A stretch of DNA of 64,000 nucleotides from Phanerochaete sordida (GCA_019973155.2 BPQB01000002.1:620001-684000), one strand, 5' to 3'; positions 53,634-64,000 are shown, counted from the stretch's first letter. The notes: generated by a model not told the origin, from the letters alone. Program-made: numbers and translations.

Positions 53634-55219
53634 CCTCGTACGTGGCGCGGTAAGTCCTTCATTCATCACGCGTTGTGTTTCCACGCTCATCACTCTTAAA
53701 GTTCCGCCACCAGCTCGATTCGCCCGATCCAATGGCTCCCCCATTTGGCCTCCGGTTGGCCGGGCGATCAATGCTTCGCCGCTGGGTCCGCCGGGACCAA
53801 AGGACTCGCCAGATCCCTTCGTACACACCACCACTGTCGCCACTATGCGCGAGCGCACGCCAGGCATCCTCGCCACCGCTCCCAGCCCTCGCCACCCGCC
53901 CCGTGCTATACTGCAAGATCAAGACCATGCGAGGACGGCGCTGCCCTAGGCCACATCAGAGCGGCGCGTGTACTAGCGGTGAGCGCGGCGCGTCCATGGC
54001 GGCCCGCTGTCGGCCGCCCTGGCGCGTCGAGCGCGTCGGTACACAAAGTTATGCCCGCAATTCGCCAAGAGCCCCCTCCTCGACCCTCCTCAGCTCGCGA
54101 GGGCGCACTTTTGGGGCGGCCACCCGGCTACTGAGTGGCCGCGGTCGCACGCGCGCCGTTGTGGCCTTGGCGGCTGCCGGCAGCTCTCCAAACATCTAGT
54201 CTCCCTCTTCCGCCTTGTGCGCGTCGGTAGCCCGCTTTATGGGCTTAGCTACACCACTGGAGAGCTGCCAGAAGTGCGGTGGACGCCCTGAGGGGATATG
54301 TACTTGTGGCAAGAAGGCCTCCCGTAGCAACATGTGTGCCCGGCATAGTGTAGATCGTTGATTTACATCAATAAATCGCTCAAAAATTGCTGAGACCCAT
54401 TCGTTTCAAGATTTTTCATACATTTTGCAATCTATACCGTGCTATACAACAGTAGTAGTATCGGTACTTAGTGCCCTACAGGGGACGTGACTTCCCACCG
54501 TGGGCAGGCCTTTGGCACCCTTTGTCCGGCCGGCCTTGCCATCAAATTCCGGAGCTTTCAACCAAAGCGATGATCGGTTTGGTGGCGAAAGACAGCCAAC
54601 TCACGCTCATCGTGCGCTCTACAGGCAATCTCTGTCCCCATTTGCCTTGGGCGGCACGTCAAACCCGCCAAACTTCGATATCCCTGCGTGACCTCTTCAT
54701 ATTTTCCCATCCCGACTTGATTTTCTGTATCCCCTCATGTATATCTACCAACTCTTGATTCATCCCCTCATGCTCAGACTGATAGTTGTCACACTGCGGC
54801 CGATATTGTGTTTGAGTCGATTTCGCGAATTTGCTAAGTATTAAGCGCCAAACGCTCCCCGCCAAAAACCCGACGAGTCCGCCCAGCCGCTTCTTCGAAG
54901 CTCGCCCCCAGGCGGGCGGAGAATGAATCGGCCACGTGGGTTCCCGAGCCTAGCAGTCTGCACTGTCTTCCCCCCAGATCTTGCCAACTATTTTGCTCGC
55001 ACCATGCTTGCTTTTGCATATACCCCTGCTACGACAGAAGGTCATAGGTCATGATACTAGCATGTCTGCAGCTCCTGCAGACATGACGTGAGTCTATCGC
55101 CCATCCGCTCCCACCGTGATCCACGCCGCGCCGGTCGAATTGGCTCAGCATTCGCAGGTCCGCAGCCCCCGGACTATGGTGCGACTCGCTTCGAATCCCC
55201 TCTACGTGCAATCGCTGAG
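53634..55219. other. Mostly non-coding, with possible remnants
   Basis: No full gene. Two fragments deserve note: a 40-codon Cys-rich frame (54239-54361, listed separately) and a minus-strand frame at 54865-54659 with a helical, charged HEGIQKIKSGWENMKRS segment that looks like a remnant of a coiled-coil or retroelement gag-like protein. AT-rich around 54360-54470. Confidence 0.35.
54239..54361 (+). CDS. 40-codon cysteine-rich mini-frame
   Basis: ATG at 54239 to TGA at 54361, preceded in frame by a TAG. The peptide holds CQKCGG, CTCGKKA and MCARH, giving C-x2-C-x8-C-x-C-x11-C-x2-H. That is dense metal-ligand spacing for a frame this short. It could be a micropeptide, a last exon or chance. 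Confidence 0.2.
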   Translation: MGLATPLESCQKCGGRPEGICTCGKKASRSNMCARHSVDR

Positions 55220-57047
55220 ATGCTTCGCGCCATCGTCGGCTTGCTCGTTTCCTCTTTCCTTCTACCTGGCGTGCACGGCCGACCACAGGCACAGGAGCCT
55301 TCCCAAGTGGCGCTCGGAAGTAATGCTGTGGGAGAGTGGTTGTCCTCAACGATATACGCGGAGGATGGCGTGCACTGTGCGTCCCATGTCTGTGTGCGAA
55401 GGTCCTGACTGATTGCAGCGGTGTACAAGTCGAGCGCGTGCAGCACTCGCACTTCCCGAAGCACCAGCTCAGGATCACCCGGCCCAAACTCTGCGACAAG
55501 CAGGTCGAGCAGTACTCGGGATACCTCGATGTTGCAGACGACAAGCATCTGTTCTTTTGGTGCGTCGGCGGTCTACTCCCTTGTAGGAACATCCCTCAGC
55601 CCGGCCCTCAGGTTCTTCGAAGCGCGTCACGATCCCGAGAACGCGCCCCTCATGCTCTGGCTGAACGGCGGCCCTGGGGTGAGCACCATCGCCTCCGGCC
55701 TGCTCTTCGAGAACGGCCCCTGCATCTTCAACACTACGTCCTGGCGGATCGAGGACCGGCCGCTGGGCTGGAACGAGAAGGTCAACATCGTCTACCTCGA
55801 CCAGCCTGCGGGCACGGGCTACTCCTACGGCGCGGGCACGACGACGACGCTCCCGGGCGTCGCGGCCGACGCGGACGCGTTCCTCCAGCTCTTCCTGCAG
55901 CGCTTCCCGCGCTACGCGCGCTTGCCGCTGCACATCGCAGGCGAGAGCTTCGGCGGGCACTTTGTGCCGCACATCGGCGCGTTCGTCGCCGCGCAGAACG
56001 CGGGCACGAGCACGGGGCGCATCCCGGTGCGCCTCGCGTCGCTCGTGCTCGCGAACGGCCTCTCGGAGCCCGCATCGCAGTTCGCGACGAGCGCGGACTA
56101 CCTCTGCGGCGGGGGCCCGTACCCGCCGTTCGCGCACGACGACCGGCGGTGCGTCGCGTGGCGCGCGGCGACGCCGCCGTGCGTGCGCATGATTGAGACG
56201 TGCTACGCGTACGAGAACAACGCGACGTGCGGCGCGGCGACGGCGTACTGCTGGCCTGCGGTGTTCACGAGCCCTGTCGAGGCCGTGCACGGTGCGCTCG
56301 TTTATTCATTCGCCTGTCTGCAGTGTGCTGACCGCGTGGTGCAGCGGCGGGCAAGAACATCCACGACCTACGCGCGGAGTGCGAGGAGAGTGCCATCCCG
56401 GGAAACTGCTACCCGCAGTTCGACGCGATCAGCGAGTGGCTGAACCAGACGTCGACGAAGCGCAGACTGGGCGTCGACCAGGCGCTGGACTTCCAATTCA
56501 TGAAGTCGGACATCCAGCAGCCATTCTTCACGAACGGCCAGGCGGTGCTCAACAGCGCGGCGCTGCTCGTGCCGCTCGTCAACAGCGGGATCCGGCTGCT
56601 CGCGTTCGCGGGCGACGCGGATGGCGTCTGCAACTACATGGTGCGTCTGGCGTCGCGATGGAGCAGGTGGACGAGCACTGATACTTAGGGCCGGCACAGG
56701 GCATCGAGTTGTGGATGCGCCGTCTCGAGCACAAGCACCACGCCGAGCTCGCCGCGGTCCCTCCACAGCCTTGGGTCACCTCGACAGGATACCACGCCGG
56801 CGAAGTCACCGCTGCAGGCAAGGGCGCCGTCGCGTTTGTGCGCGTGTTCGAAGCAGGGTAAGCCGCGCCCCTCCCTGCGCCAATGTGTGCAGTGCCTCAC
56901 GCGAGTCTTCCGCAGGCACATGGCGCCCTACGACCAGCCCGAGGCGACACTGGTGAGTGGCACGTGGAGGACGTCTTGGACACTGCTGACACGCTGCGTG
57001 CTGTGCAGGAATTGATCTCGAAGTGGGTCGACGGCGAGGAGCTCTGA
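55220..57047 (+). CDS. Secreted serine carboxypeptidase, family S10 (copy 2)
   Basis: Seven exons: 55220-55376, 55430-55559, 55612-56291, 56345-56640, 56700-56857, 56916-56952 and 57009-57047. The product is 498 aa. The signal peptide is MLRAIVGLLVSSFLLPGVHG. It has the same intron positions as copy 1; exons 2, 5, 6 and 7 have identical lengths (130, 158, 37 and 39 nt). Landmarks are LWLNGGPG, YLDQPAGTGYSY, GESFGG (Ser about 208), FAGDADGVCNYM and GHMAPYDQPEATL, so the catalytic triad is complete. The sequence is GC-richer than copy 1 in its third exon. Role: extracellular or vacuolar acid carboxypeptidase acting on C-terminal residues. Confidence 0.92.
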
Positions 57048-57831
57048 GCTGACGTACTGCGGACGGCGGCACGCGCTGCGACTATATTCTTGGCGGCACT
57101 TCGTATTTATGAATGTATAACCAGAATAGCCCGTGCATCCCGCTCGTCTGTCCACTGCGGCCCCCACGACTGCTGCGCGTGCCTTCACGACGCTCGGACC
57201 GAGCACACCCCAGTTCGCCGGACGCAAAATTGTGCCTGGTCAGAGCGACTGATAGCGGACCGCCGCCGGGCTCTCGGTTGCACCTGCGCGTCGCCTGCAG
57301 CCGCCGCCGCGAGGCGACTGGGCTCCGTGACGCGTCTTGGCGCGACAGCGATGGCAGCCTGCACTCTCGGCGAGACCTGGGGGCTGCTCGCCGCGCCGCT
57401 GCCGAACGCCACAAGGGCTCGGCACGCGCGAATCGCCTCGCGGCGGCCGTTCGGGGCCATCGCGCCCGACGCGCGGCTCGGCTTGGGACGGCGAGCGCGT
57501 CCGCGGTGCGGTGCGGTGCTGCAGATCTGTGCTGCGCATGGCGTGTCCGGAGCAGCGTCAGCTGCGCGTCGAATGGCGCCAGCGCACGCAGCATCTCGTG
57601 GCAGACTAGAGTGCGGCGAAGCTGTCAGTCAATCTTCGCGGGCACAACGCGCGTCCGGGGGGTGTATGTATGGCTACAAGCGGCGGTTCATTGCGTGGTG
57701 CATTAATAGTGGTACAGCATTATGTAGGTGCATTATGGTGTGCTGCGCGTGAGTGTGGTCAAAGCGTCCGTGGTCTAGCGTACAAATCCCTCCAACCCGG
57801 GCTCTCCAGCGTGCGCGCGCGCGGGGCGGGG
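57048..57831. other. Intergenic, nothing recognised
   Basis: The 3' flanks of carboxypeptidase 2 and of the next minus-strand gene. Overlapping GC-rich frames only. Confidence 0.45.
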
Positions 57832-58534
57832 CTACACGACGATCTCGACGGTGTGCGGCTGCGGCGCGTGGCGCCAGGAGACCTCGAGCGCGTGCTCGTG
57901 GCTCTGGAGGGCGGCGTCGGTGGGGTACTGGTGCCAGCCCCAGGTGCCGTGGCCGTGGCGCGCGCGGCGCGCGTCGACGTCGGCGGCCTGGAGCGCGACG
58001 GCGGCGGGCTGCGGCTTCTTGCCTTGGCGGCCCGTGCGGCGGCGGCGCGGCGCGGGCTTGTCTTGTGCGGCGAAGACGGTGTATGCGGTGAGGGCGCGGA
58101 GCGCGGCGAGCTTCTCGGGCGCGAGCTCGGCGGGCGCGGACGCGAGCGCGAGGAGCGTGCGGACGGAGTATGTGTTGGGGAGTGCGCGGCGCGCGGGTAT
58201 CGATGTGGGTGCGGGTATCTGGGTGTCATGCGAGTCTGCAGAGGGTCAGTTGGATGAAGTGTGCGAACAGCGAGAGGCGCGACTTACGGTCTGAGGATGC
58301 AGAGGAGACGGACGGGGTCTTCTTGTGGGTGGGCTGCCGCTTGCTGCGGAAGGCCGCAGAGGGTGCCTTGGAGGGCTTGTGCTCGCGCCAAGACTCGGAC
58401 GTGGCGGGCGCGGGGGTCGGCGACGGCGAGCGCGAGGCGTCGCGGCGGCGGTGCACGGGAACGTAGACACCGTCATGGCTCGAGGACAGCGACGAGGACG
58501 AGGCGGCGCGGGGGATGGCGATGGGGCTCGACAT
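57832..58534 (-). CDS. Conserved basidiomycete protein of unknown function
   Basis: Two exons, 58534-58288 and 58235-57832, with a 52-nt GTAAGT...CTGCAG intron. The product is 216 aa. The N-terminal half is Ser/Pro-rich and disordered (SPIAIPRAASSSSLSSS, GVYVPVHRRRD). The second half has a predicted helix NTYSVRTLLALASAPAEL and a compact tail ending in GTWGWHQYPTD and HTVEIVV. The VYVPVHRR motif followed by a LLALASSP helix recurs, as I recall, in unannotated Agaricomycete proteins. A TATA-like TATAAGA sits about 100 bp upstream on the minus strand. No function can be given. Confidence 0.72.
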
Positions 58535-59879
58535 TGTGCGAAGGGGCGCGGTGTCTGTTGCTGTGCGGCGGGGCTGGTGCGGTGTGCTGGAGACGGCGGC
58601 TTCGACTTGGGGGGAAAGAGGAGGCGAGGGCGCGGGTCTTATAGGGCGGGGCCCTGCCTGCGGACACGCCACGCTGGCGTGTCGGTGCGCGCAGGCTGAG
58701 GCAGGGACAGCTCCGGCAGCTGAGCAAGGGCTCGTCAGCCCGAGGACGAGGAGGTGCTCCCGCGAAGTCGCCAGAACGTCATCGAACGCGCCCGAGGGGC
58801 CATATCCGGCAGCGGCGACGTGGCCGGCCGACACGCCACGCCCCGAGGCGCCCAGGATGACCAGCACGGAGGCCCACTGGGGCTCACGCGGAGACGCACG
58901 GGGCAGCGCGCACTCGTCGTCTATCTTCGTCATCCCCTGCTCGATAATCCCGCTGACATCCACAGCTCCCAGGGGCACCGCGGGGGACCCGGTCTTCCAA
59001 CGCTATCTGCGCTCTCCCTGCAACCTACGAGCGCATCCCGGAGGACCCTGTCGGCCATCTGCTAATGCATTGCAAGCCTCGTCGGCGTTGTGTCATCCTC
59101 GCCTCATAGGAATTGCGTGCACCCAGTCTCCTTTGCGTAGCTCGACGTGCCATGCCGCCGAGAGATGACCTCGTTCCTCTGGGCGAGGGAGCGCCGCAGC
59201 ACCGGCCGCCGCGCAGCGAGACAGGCTTCGGTGCCAAGAGTCTACAGCCAAGGCTGCGGCGACTGGCACTCGCGCAACGCCTGTCAGGATACACGACAAG
59301 CTGTCGAGCACAGCAAGCCGAGGGCAGCCACGTCCCAGGTGCCAGGGAGCCCGCGCAGCTTAAACACCCTGCGTCGGCCCGACCCCTTACCGTGACCTGC
59401 TTACCGTATAGAGGGCCCCGTATACTACGCTGGGCACAGGACTGAGGTGGGCACAAGGTTCGGCTATTGGGCACTGCGTGAATATACCTGCCCCTTTTGC
59501 CGGGGTTTGTAGCAAAGCGTATCAGTCTTGGCTCGCAAAGGTCGTGAGATAGCGAGCACTATAAATTGCATGAACCGCCCATTAGTCTTCGTGCACGCCC
59601 AGCGTGAAGCAGTGTGTGCTGCGCGCGCGCACGTATAAGCCTCGGAGGATCCACTCGTCCAATCGGTCGACGGCCGACCTGCGCAATCTAAAAACCGCCT
59701 ACCTCGCCAGGAGCCGTAGCCCCGCGTCCGTGTACTCTTCTCTCAAAGCGCGGTCACGTTATGTGCAACGAAAGCAGGAGCGGTGGCATGTTTATCGAAA
59801 GCAATTACGAAGCGAGCACGGTAGTGTTGTACAGTACGGATTTTGGAAAGGTGCGAAAGGGTCCGTCGGCATAAGCCTT
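58535..59879. other. Intergenic with a stray element-end motif
   Basis: No gene supported on either strand. The segment 59490-59517 carries a hairpin-plus-motif related to the RecQ element's left end (listed separately). Confidence 0.4.
59490..59517 (+). repeat. Possible solo end of a RecQ-type element
   Basis: GGTTTGTAGCAAAG at 59504-59517 is identical to 29554-29567. As at the element's left end, it begins in the 3' arm of a stem (here CCCC at 59491-59494 with GGGG at 59502-59505). The 20-bp inner repeat is not present, so this may be a relict, a related family or coincidence. Confidence 0.35.
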
Positions 59880-60933
59880 TTAAGCCTCGATGAACTTCTT
59901 GACGCTCTGGAGCCAGCCGACGTACTCCTGCTCCGCGGGTCAGCAACGGAGGGCAGCTCACACAGCGACAGGTACGCACCTTCTGCTCCTTGTGCTCGGC
60001 GTACTCGGGGATGAAGACAGCGAGGGCATCGTTGATGCCACGCTCCTGGAGGAACTTCTCAAACTCTTCCTGGACAGAGACGTCGAGGGTGTCGAACTAC
60101 ATAGCTCGCCATCAGCATACATTCGCAGGCACACACCACGCAGCACGCACCTGGGGGCCGATGTACAGGCCGCGGCGCTTCCAGTCGGCCTCGGCGGTGA
60201 GCTCGGTGCCCGTCTGCGCGTCGCCGTAGAACGAGATGTTGTCCGTGATGAACGAGCCGTCCTGGCACATCGTGTCGATCGTCAGCGCGCCGGGCGCACC
60301 CGCCTTCGTGATCGCGAACGAGCAGCGGATCGGGTACGAGTGCGCGGGCTGGTCCTCGCTCGTCTCCTCGCCCTCCTCGAGCTCCTCGAAGTCCGACTCC
60401 TGCTCCGCCTGGATGTCCGCAATGGAGAACATCAGGCGGATCCTGCGCTGCGTCAGTCTGCATGATGCTGTCCAAGAAGAGTACACGTACGTCTCGTTGC
60501 CGAACTTGCGCGTCAGCGTGACCTCGTCGTTTCCGGTGACGTCCTCAATCTGCCGCACCGTGAGCCGCACACTCCCGCCACGCCGCGCGTGCCACGCACC
60601 GTCCAGACACCCTGCGCCTTGAACGCCTTGAGGAAGTCGGGCTCGGCGGGCGCGCCCGCCTCCTTCTCGTACTGGAGCTCCTCCGCGAGCTTCTGCGCGA
60701 GCGTCACGTCCGCTGCACGCCTGTCAGCACTACGCTAGCCCAAGAGGAACAAGGCACTCACTGGCACCCTCGCCGAGGCGGCGCGCGGACACCGAGAACG
60801 CGCGCGCAGGCGCGGCGAGCGACGGGCGGAACGCAGGGAGCGCTGCGCGGGCGAACGTGCGCGCGCCGCCGCGGGCGGCGAGCATGCGGCTGCTGGGGCC
60901 GGCGGCCTGGCGGAGTGCGCGGAAGGCAGACAT
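59880..60933 (-). CDS. MAM33: Mitochondrial matrix p32/MAM33-family protein
   Basis: Six exons: 60933-60762, 60712-60600, 60549-60491, 60442-60151, 60096-59980 and 59927-59880; introns of 48-54 nt. The product is 266 aa. An Arg/Ala-rich N-terminus (MSAFRALRQAAG, TFARAALPAFRP) is a mitochondrial presequence. The mature part has the gC1qBP/Mam33 features LAEELQYEKEAG, DEVTLTRKFGNE, IRLMFSIAD, an acidic loop, ISFYGDAQ, LYIGPQFDTLDVSVQEEFEKFL and the C-terminal YVGWLQSVKKFIEA. The family forms acidic doughnut-shaped trimers in the matrix and supports mitochondrial translation. The second acceptor (GTGCAG|CG) is the only one nearby that avoids a stop. Confidence 0.93.
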
Positions 60934-61880
60934 GGTAAGTGTGTGGTGGTGGTGAGCGGGAGAGAGAAAGGTCAGGCGAAGGAGAAAAAAGATGTCGGGA
61001 GGGGATGGTTGGGTGTTGGGTGGAGAGCGCGGCTCGCTTTGCGCTTGTCGGCGGAGGGCGCCTGTCCCGAAATTTCCAGAGGCGCTGTTTGGTTCGGGCA
61101 AATAGAGCCCGGGCACGTGCACGCACAGACGCGGCCTACGCGCGTCGCGACTTGGTCGCGACTGTTCCCTGTTCGCCCATCCACTCAAGATCTCTCAAGT
61201 AGCAAGAGGGTTAAAAGACGTTTGGTCTACGGCTACAGCTACTACGTTCTACTGGGGTAGCATATCATACAAATATTTCGTCAAATATTCATGAATTGTT
61301 GTGCGGCTTACCTCAAGGCAGCCGGTCGGATGCGTAAAGTGGGAATATTGTGCCCGCTTTGCCTTAGGCTGCTCTTGCCCTCGAGGGCAAGAGCATGCGG
61401 GGCACCTCGAGAGACGGGCGCGGACCTTTTTGTGGTCTTCGCGGTAAGCTCCCTCGGGAGAGGGGAAACCAATCCTTATGTGCCCCGCAGGTAGCCTGTT
61501 CGCACACAGGCATTACCTACCTCAGCTCAATATAGTGTGAGAGCGCCCTGTATCTCAACGACGACAGCGGCCAAATGTCAGGAAGATACACACGAGGCTG
61601 ACAGTCGACCGACCCAAAGACAGCCAACGCCCCCACGTTATGTTGTTATCAGAATGTTTTTGTGCCGGTGTGGACTTTATACAGGATTTGTTTCAGATTT
61701 ACGATATTCTATGAGTCAGGAGCACTGTAGTAGGGTATCGCAGAGCAAGAGGTGGGGAGAGGAGCTACAAGCAAATACCGATACAACATATTATAGATAA
61801 GAATACAAGGGCGGATGGAGCTGATGCACGAACGGCGAGGGTGGATGTGGGTTCGCTGGGAGCGAAATGGACCAATGACT
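60934..61880. other. Intergenic with a large hairpin
   Basis: Promoter of the MAM33 gene at the left and 3' flank of the Clp1-like gene at the right. The 24-bp palindrome at 61371-61394 is listed separately. No gene found. Confidence 0.45.
61350..61405. repeat. Nested inverted repeat around a 24-bp perfect palindrome
   Basis: GCTCTTGCCCTC (61371-61382) is followed directly by its reverse complement GAGGGCAAGAGC (61383-61394). Outside it, GTGCCCGC (61350-61357) pairs with GCGGGGCAC (61397-61405) with one bulged G. In single strand this would fold into a two-part stem. It could be a terminator-like or cruciform structure, or the hairpin end of a lost element. Confidence 0.65.
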
Positions 61881-62978
61881 TCATGCGCGCGGATGTGCGT
61901 GCTGCTGTGCGTGCAGCGCCCCACGGAGGATGGTCCAGGAGGCCTGCAGCGCATGCCACATACCGTCGTCCTGGATGCCAAGCGCGCACATGTTCGCGTA
62001 CGCGCCGGCGGCGAAGGCGAGGTGTGTGATGAGGACCTGCTGGCTGTACGTCGCCGCGAGGCGGGCGACCCACGCGGCGTGTGTGTGTGCGGCGTCGGGC
62101 GCGGCGACGCGCGAGGACGGATACGGCACGATGCGCGCGGCGAAGACGGCGCGGTCCTTCGTGTACAGGTACTCGTGGACCGCGGCGAAGGACTCGGGGT
62201 GCGGGACCGCCATCGCGAGCACGGGCAGCGTGATGCTGTCGCCGGACTGCGAGACGTACGGCGTCTGGTCGTGCGTGAGCGCGGGGATCGCGGCGCAATG
62301 CGAGGCGAGGACGATGTTGTGTGTGGCGTGGAGCTGCATGCCGCGCGTGCTTGCCTTGCCGTGCGCGGGGCGCTTGTAGACGGCGAGCAGGTGCGTGGGC
62401 AATTGCGCCGAGGTGTCGGAAACCTGTATGGTGGTGTGCGTTTGCGCGACGTTGAATGGTGGCACTTGAACGCTTTGAGCGACTTTCCACATCCTGCACA
62501 GAGTCGATTAGCTGCTGAGAAGGCTCGAATAAGAAGGAGAGACGTACTGAGGTCCAAGAAGCCTCAGGCCATCGCGGATATATTCCACGGGAACCTTTTC
62601 CAGTTCGGGATCCACGTCCGCCACCTTCTTCTGACTGATGGGCTGCGTTGGGGGGCGGGCGAGGACGCGCGGAATGGCTCCGGTCTTCGAGTCCTGGGCC
62701 TCGGCGGGGTAGATAGGCTGCGCTGGAGTGCATGGCGAGGCAGGAGGGGTGGGGAGGCTGACGCGAATGACAGGCTGGGAGAGCTTCTGGCGCTTTACCG
62801 CGTCGTCTGGCTTCGGGGCCTTGAGTCCGCTGAGGACACGATTCCGGCGGCGGATGGATGCGTCACGGAAAACGTCTTGGGAGACGACGCGTGAGATTTT
62901 CTGCGACATCGTCTTTGCGCCGAGCCCGAGGTTCTCGAGGTTCGACGACTTGCGTGTGGGGCGTGCTGCGTAGGCCAT
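61881..62978 (-). CDS. clp1: Clp1-like protein (clampless1 family, sexual development)
   Basis: Two exons, 62978-62548 and 62493-61881, with a 54-nt intron. The product is 347 aa. The N-terminal part is basic and Pro/Ser-rich (MAYAARPTRKSS, SQDVFRDASIRRRN) and leads into VEYIRDGLRLLGPQM. The C-terminal domain matches my recollection of Clp1 family signatures: SAQLPTHLLAVY, ALTHDQTPY, TLPVLAMAVPHPESF, VHEYLYTKD and NMCALGIQDDGMWHAL. In Coprinopsis cinerea Clp1 is induced by the A mating-type homeodomain complex and is required for clamp-cell formation in the dikaryon. A TATATATAC element lies about 95 bp upstream of the start. Basidiomycetes have several paralogs, so this may not be the clp1 ortholog itself. 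Confidence 0.8.
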
Positions 62979-63574
62979 GGCGACTATGTAGGCGACGGGT
63001 TTGGGGCGGCGTGGGCGATACACTGGACCAAGAGGCGGGGGGCTGAGAGAAGAGGGCCCCCCACGACGGGGCTGTATATATACGCGAGACGAACATGGCG
63101 GACGGGGGCGGATTGCGTGACGGATTGGCTTGTAACTTGTCCTTTCAGTCACGATTGCTCTCTTGCCTGTTTTGGTAGAAGTGGTGGACCCACTCTTGCA
63201 AGCGCCTTGACCTTGTGGACCCACATCCCAGAGGCATCTCTTCCCGCGGCGACACAGCACGCCAGGCGCAGGATAAAAGGCATATAACACATTTTACTGA
63301 CTGCCTCTCAGCATATGATAAAGCTTATGCTGGACTTAATCGAAACGAATCGAGTGGCAAACGCTCCTCGACATGGAGTAAAGGCGTGGTCCGACCGTGT
63401 GCAACGGGTTACTGGCGCCCAGTCTGGTGTGGTAAAGAGGTGACACAAATCCTATGGTTGACTTTGACTCGCGGAGCCGTAGAGCTGCAAAGAGCGAGCT
63501 TAAGGCCATCTGTTGCTTCCGGCCATCTTACACATTGTGGAGCAGCGAAACCGGGTATGGACTGCAGGCTTCGT
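62979..63574. promoter_or_regulatory. Upstream region of the Clp1-like gene, with TATA box
   Basis: The plus-strand TATATATA at about 63072-63079 reads TATATATA on the minus strand about 95 bp upstream of the start codon. The rest of the gap up to the carboxypeptidase stop at 63575 shows no gene. The carboxypeptidase ends toward this region. Confidence 0.5.
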
Positions 63575-64000
63575 TCAATTGAAGGGCTTCCTGTCGACCC
63601 ATCTCGAGATCATATCCTGGGTCGAATGCGTCAGCTCAGCGGGATTTACCACGACACACAGATAGACTCACCAGGGTCGCTTCCGGCTGATCGAACGGTG
63701 CCATATGTCTGCGCGAAGCTCAGTTGAAATGCAGCATAGCTCTGGGATGGTTGTGCTTACCCCGCTTCAAAGATGCGTACATTGGTGACCGAGCCGTTAC
63801 CGGCAGAACGAGCGAAGCCACTGGCCCAGATTTTAGTAGGTAACGTCCAGAAACGCCACGGCGCGTCCTGGAATTCTTCATGGTACTTGTGCTCGAGGCG
63901 GTTCATCCAGAGTTCGATGCCCTGGGATCACGACGCCGAGTTAGCTGACACTGAAAAGGAGGAAGGCTGATCGCACCATATAATTGCAGACAGCATCAAC
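63575..64000 (-). CDS. 3' end of a third S10 serine carboxypeptidase (partial)
   Basis: Four terminal exons on the minus strand: 64000-63977 (runs off the window), 63921-63761, 63708-63672 and 63616-63575. The visible protein reads VDAVCNYM, then GIELWMNRLEHKYH, NVRIFEAG, HMAPFDQPEATL (catalytic His) and DMISRWVDRKPFN before a TGA. Exon 6 is 37 nt as in both other copies, and the intron positions agree. The sequence is closer to copy 1 than to copy 2 at the C-terminus (DMISRWVD). The Asp of the triad lies just beyond or at the window edge. Confidence 0.88.

Noticed and set aside
54659..54865. Minus-strand helical, charged frame resembling a retroelement gag piece
   Set aside because: 68 codons only; no reverse transcriptase, integrase or long terminal repeats nearby, so a retroelement call is unsupported.
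55160..55215. CTTCGAATCCCC, similar to a tRNA B box
   Set aside because: No matching A box at the right distance, no acceptor stem, and it lies in the promoter of carboxypeptidase 2.
1..64000. CRISPR arrays, rRNA genes, bacterial-type operons
   Set aside because: The window is fungal nuclear DNA. No regularly spaced direct repeats or rRNA signatures were seen.

Overview
The window is nuclear DNA of a filamentous basidiomycete, class Agaricomycetes and most likely Polyporales. The evidence is GC-rich sequence, genes split by many 45-65 nt GT-AG introns, a class I hydrophobin, a Clp1-like protein, a DUF4470/MYND protein, F-box-like proteins and multi-pass DUF6533 proteins. Exon coordinates were worked out by hand from splice motifs, reading phase and similarity between paralogs or to remembered families. 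No alignment or search was run.

Layout. 0-8.4 kb: a partial unknown gene, two tandem F-box-like genes and the shared alpha subunit of protein farnesyltransferase/geranylgeranyltransferase I (minus strand). 8.6-15.5 kb: the mRNA-export adaptor ALY/REF (YRA1) diverges from an RNA polymerase III C31 subunit gene, followed by a large DUF4470-MYND protein. 16.6-24.4 kb: a class I hydrophobin and three DUF6533 membrane-protein genes (two plus, one minus). 25.4-28.5 kb: a promoter-like module repeated in inverted orientation at 42.9 kb, and a PIN-like/auxin-efflux-carrier-type transporter. 29.5-35.8 kb: a candidate mobile element with hairpin-capped inverted ends, carrying a RecQ-like helicase and a DUF6589 protein in convergent orientation. 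36-41.7 kb: a small one-pass membrane protein, a small protein with spaced His and Asn-Cys motifs, and a Zn2Cys6 transcription factor. 44.4-57 kb: two S10 serine carboxypeptidases flank a mitochondrial PPR protein, a decayed small-secreted-protein gene, a short-chain dehydrogenase and repeat-rich sequence. 57.8-64 kb: a conserved unknown gene, MAM33/p32, a Clp1-like gene and the 3' end of a third S10 gene.

Two observations stand out. (1) The three DUF6533 genes need exons of only 2 nt to stay in frame. One 2-nt exon is at the same place in all three genes. A second is in two genes, while in the third the same 2 nt are fused to the following exon, which suggests how it arose. (2) The 6.2-kb RecQ-DUF6589 unit ends in a 20-bp perfect inverted repeat with a hairpin on each outer flank. 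It looks like a self-contained mobile element, with DUF6589 as the candidate recombinase or transposase.
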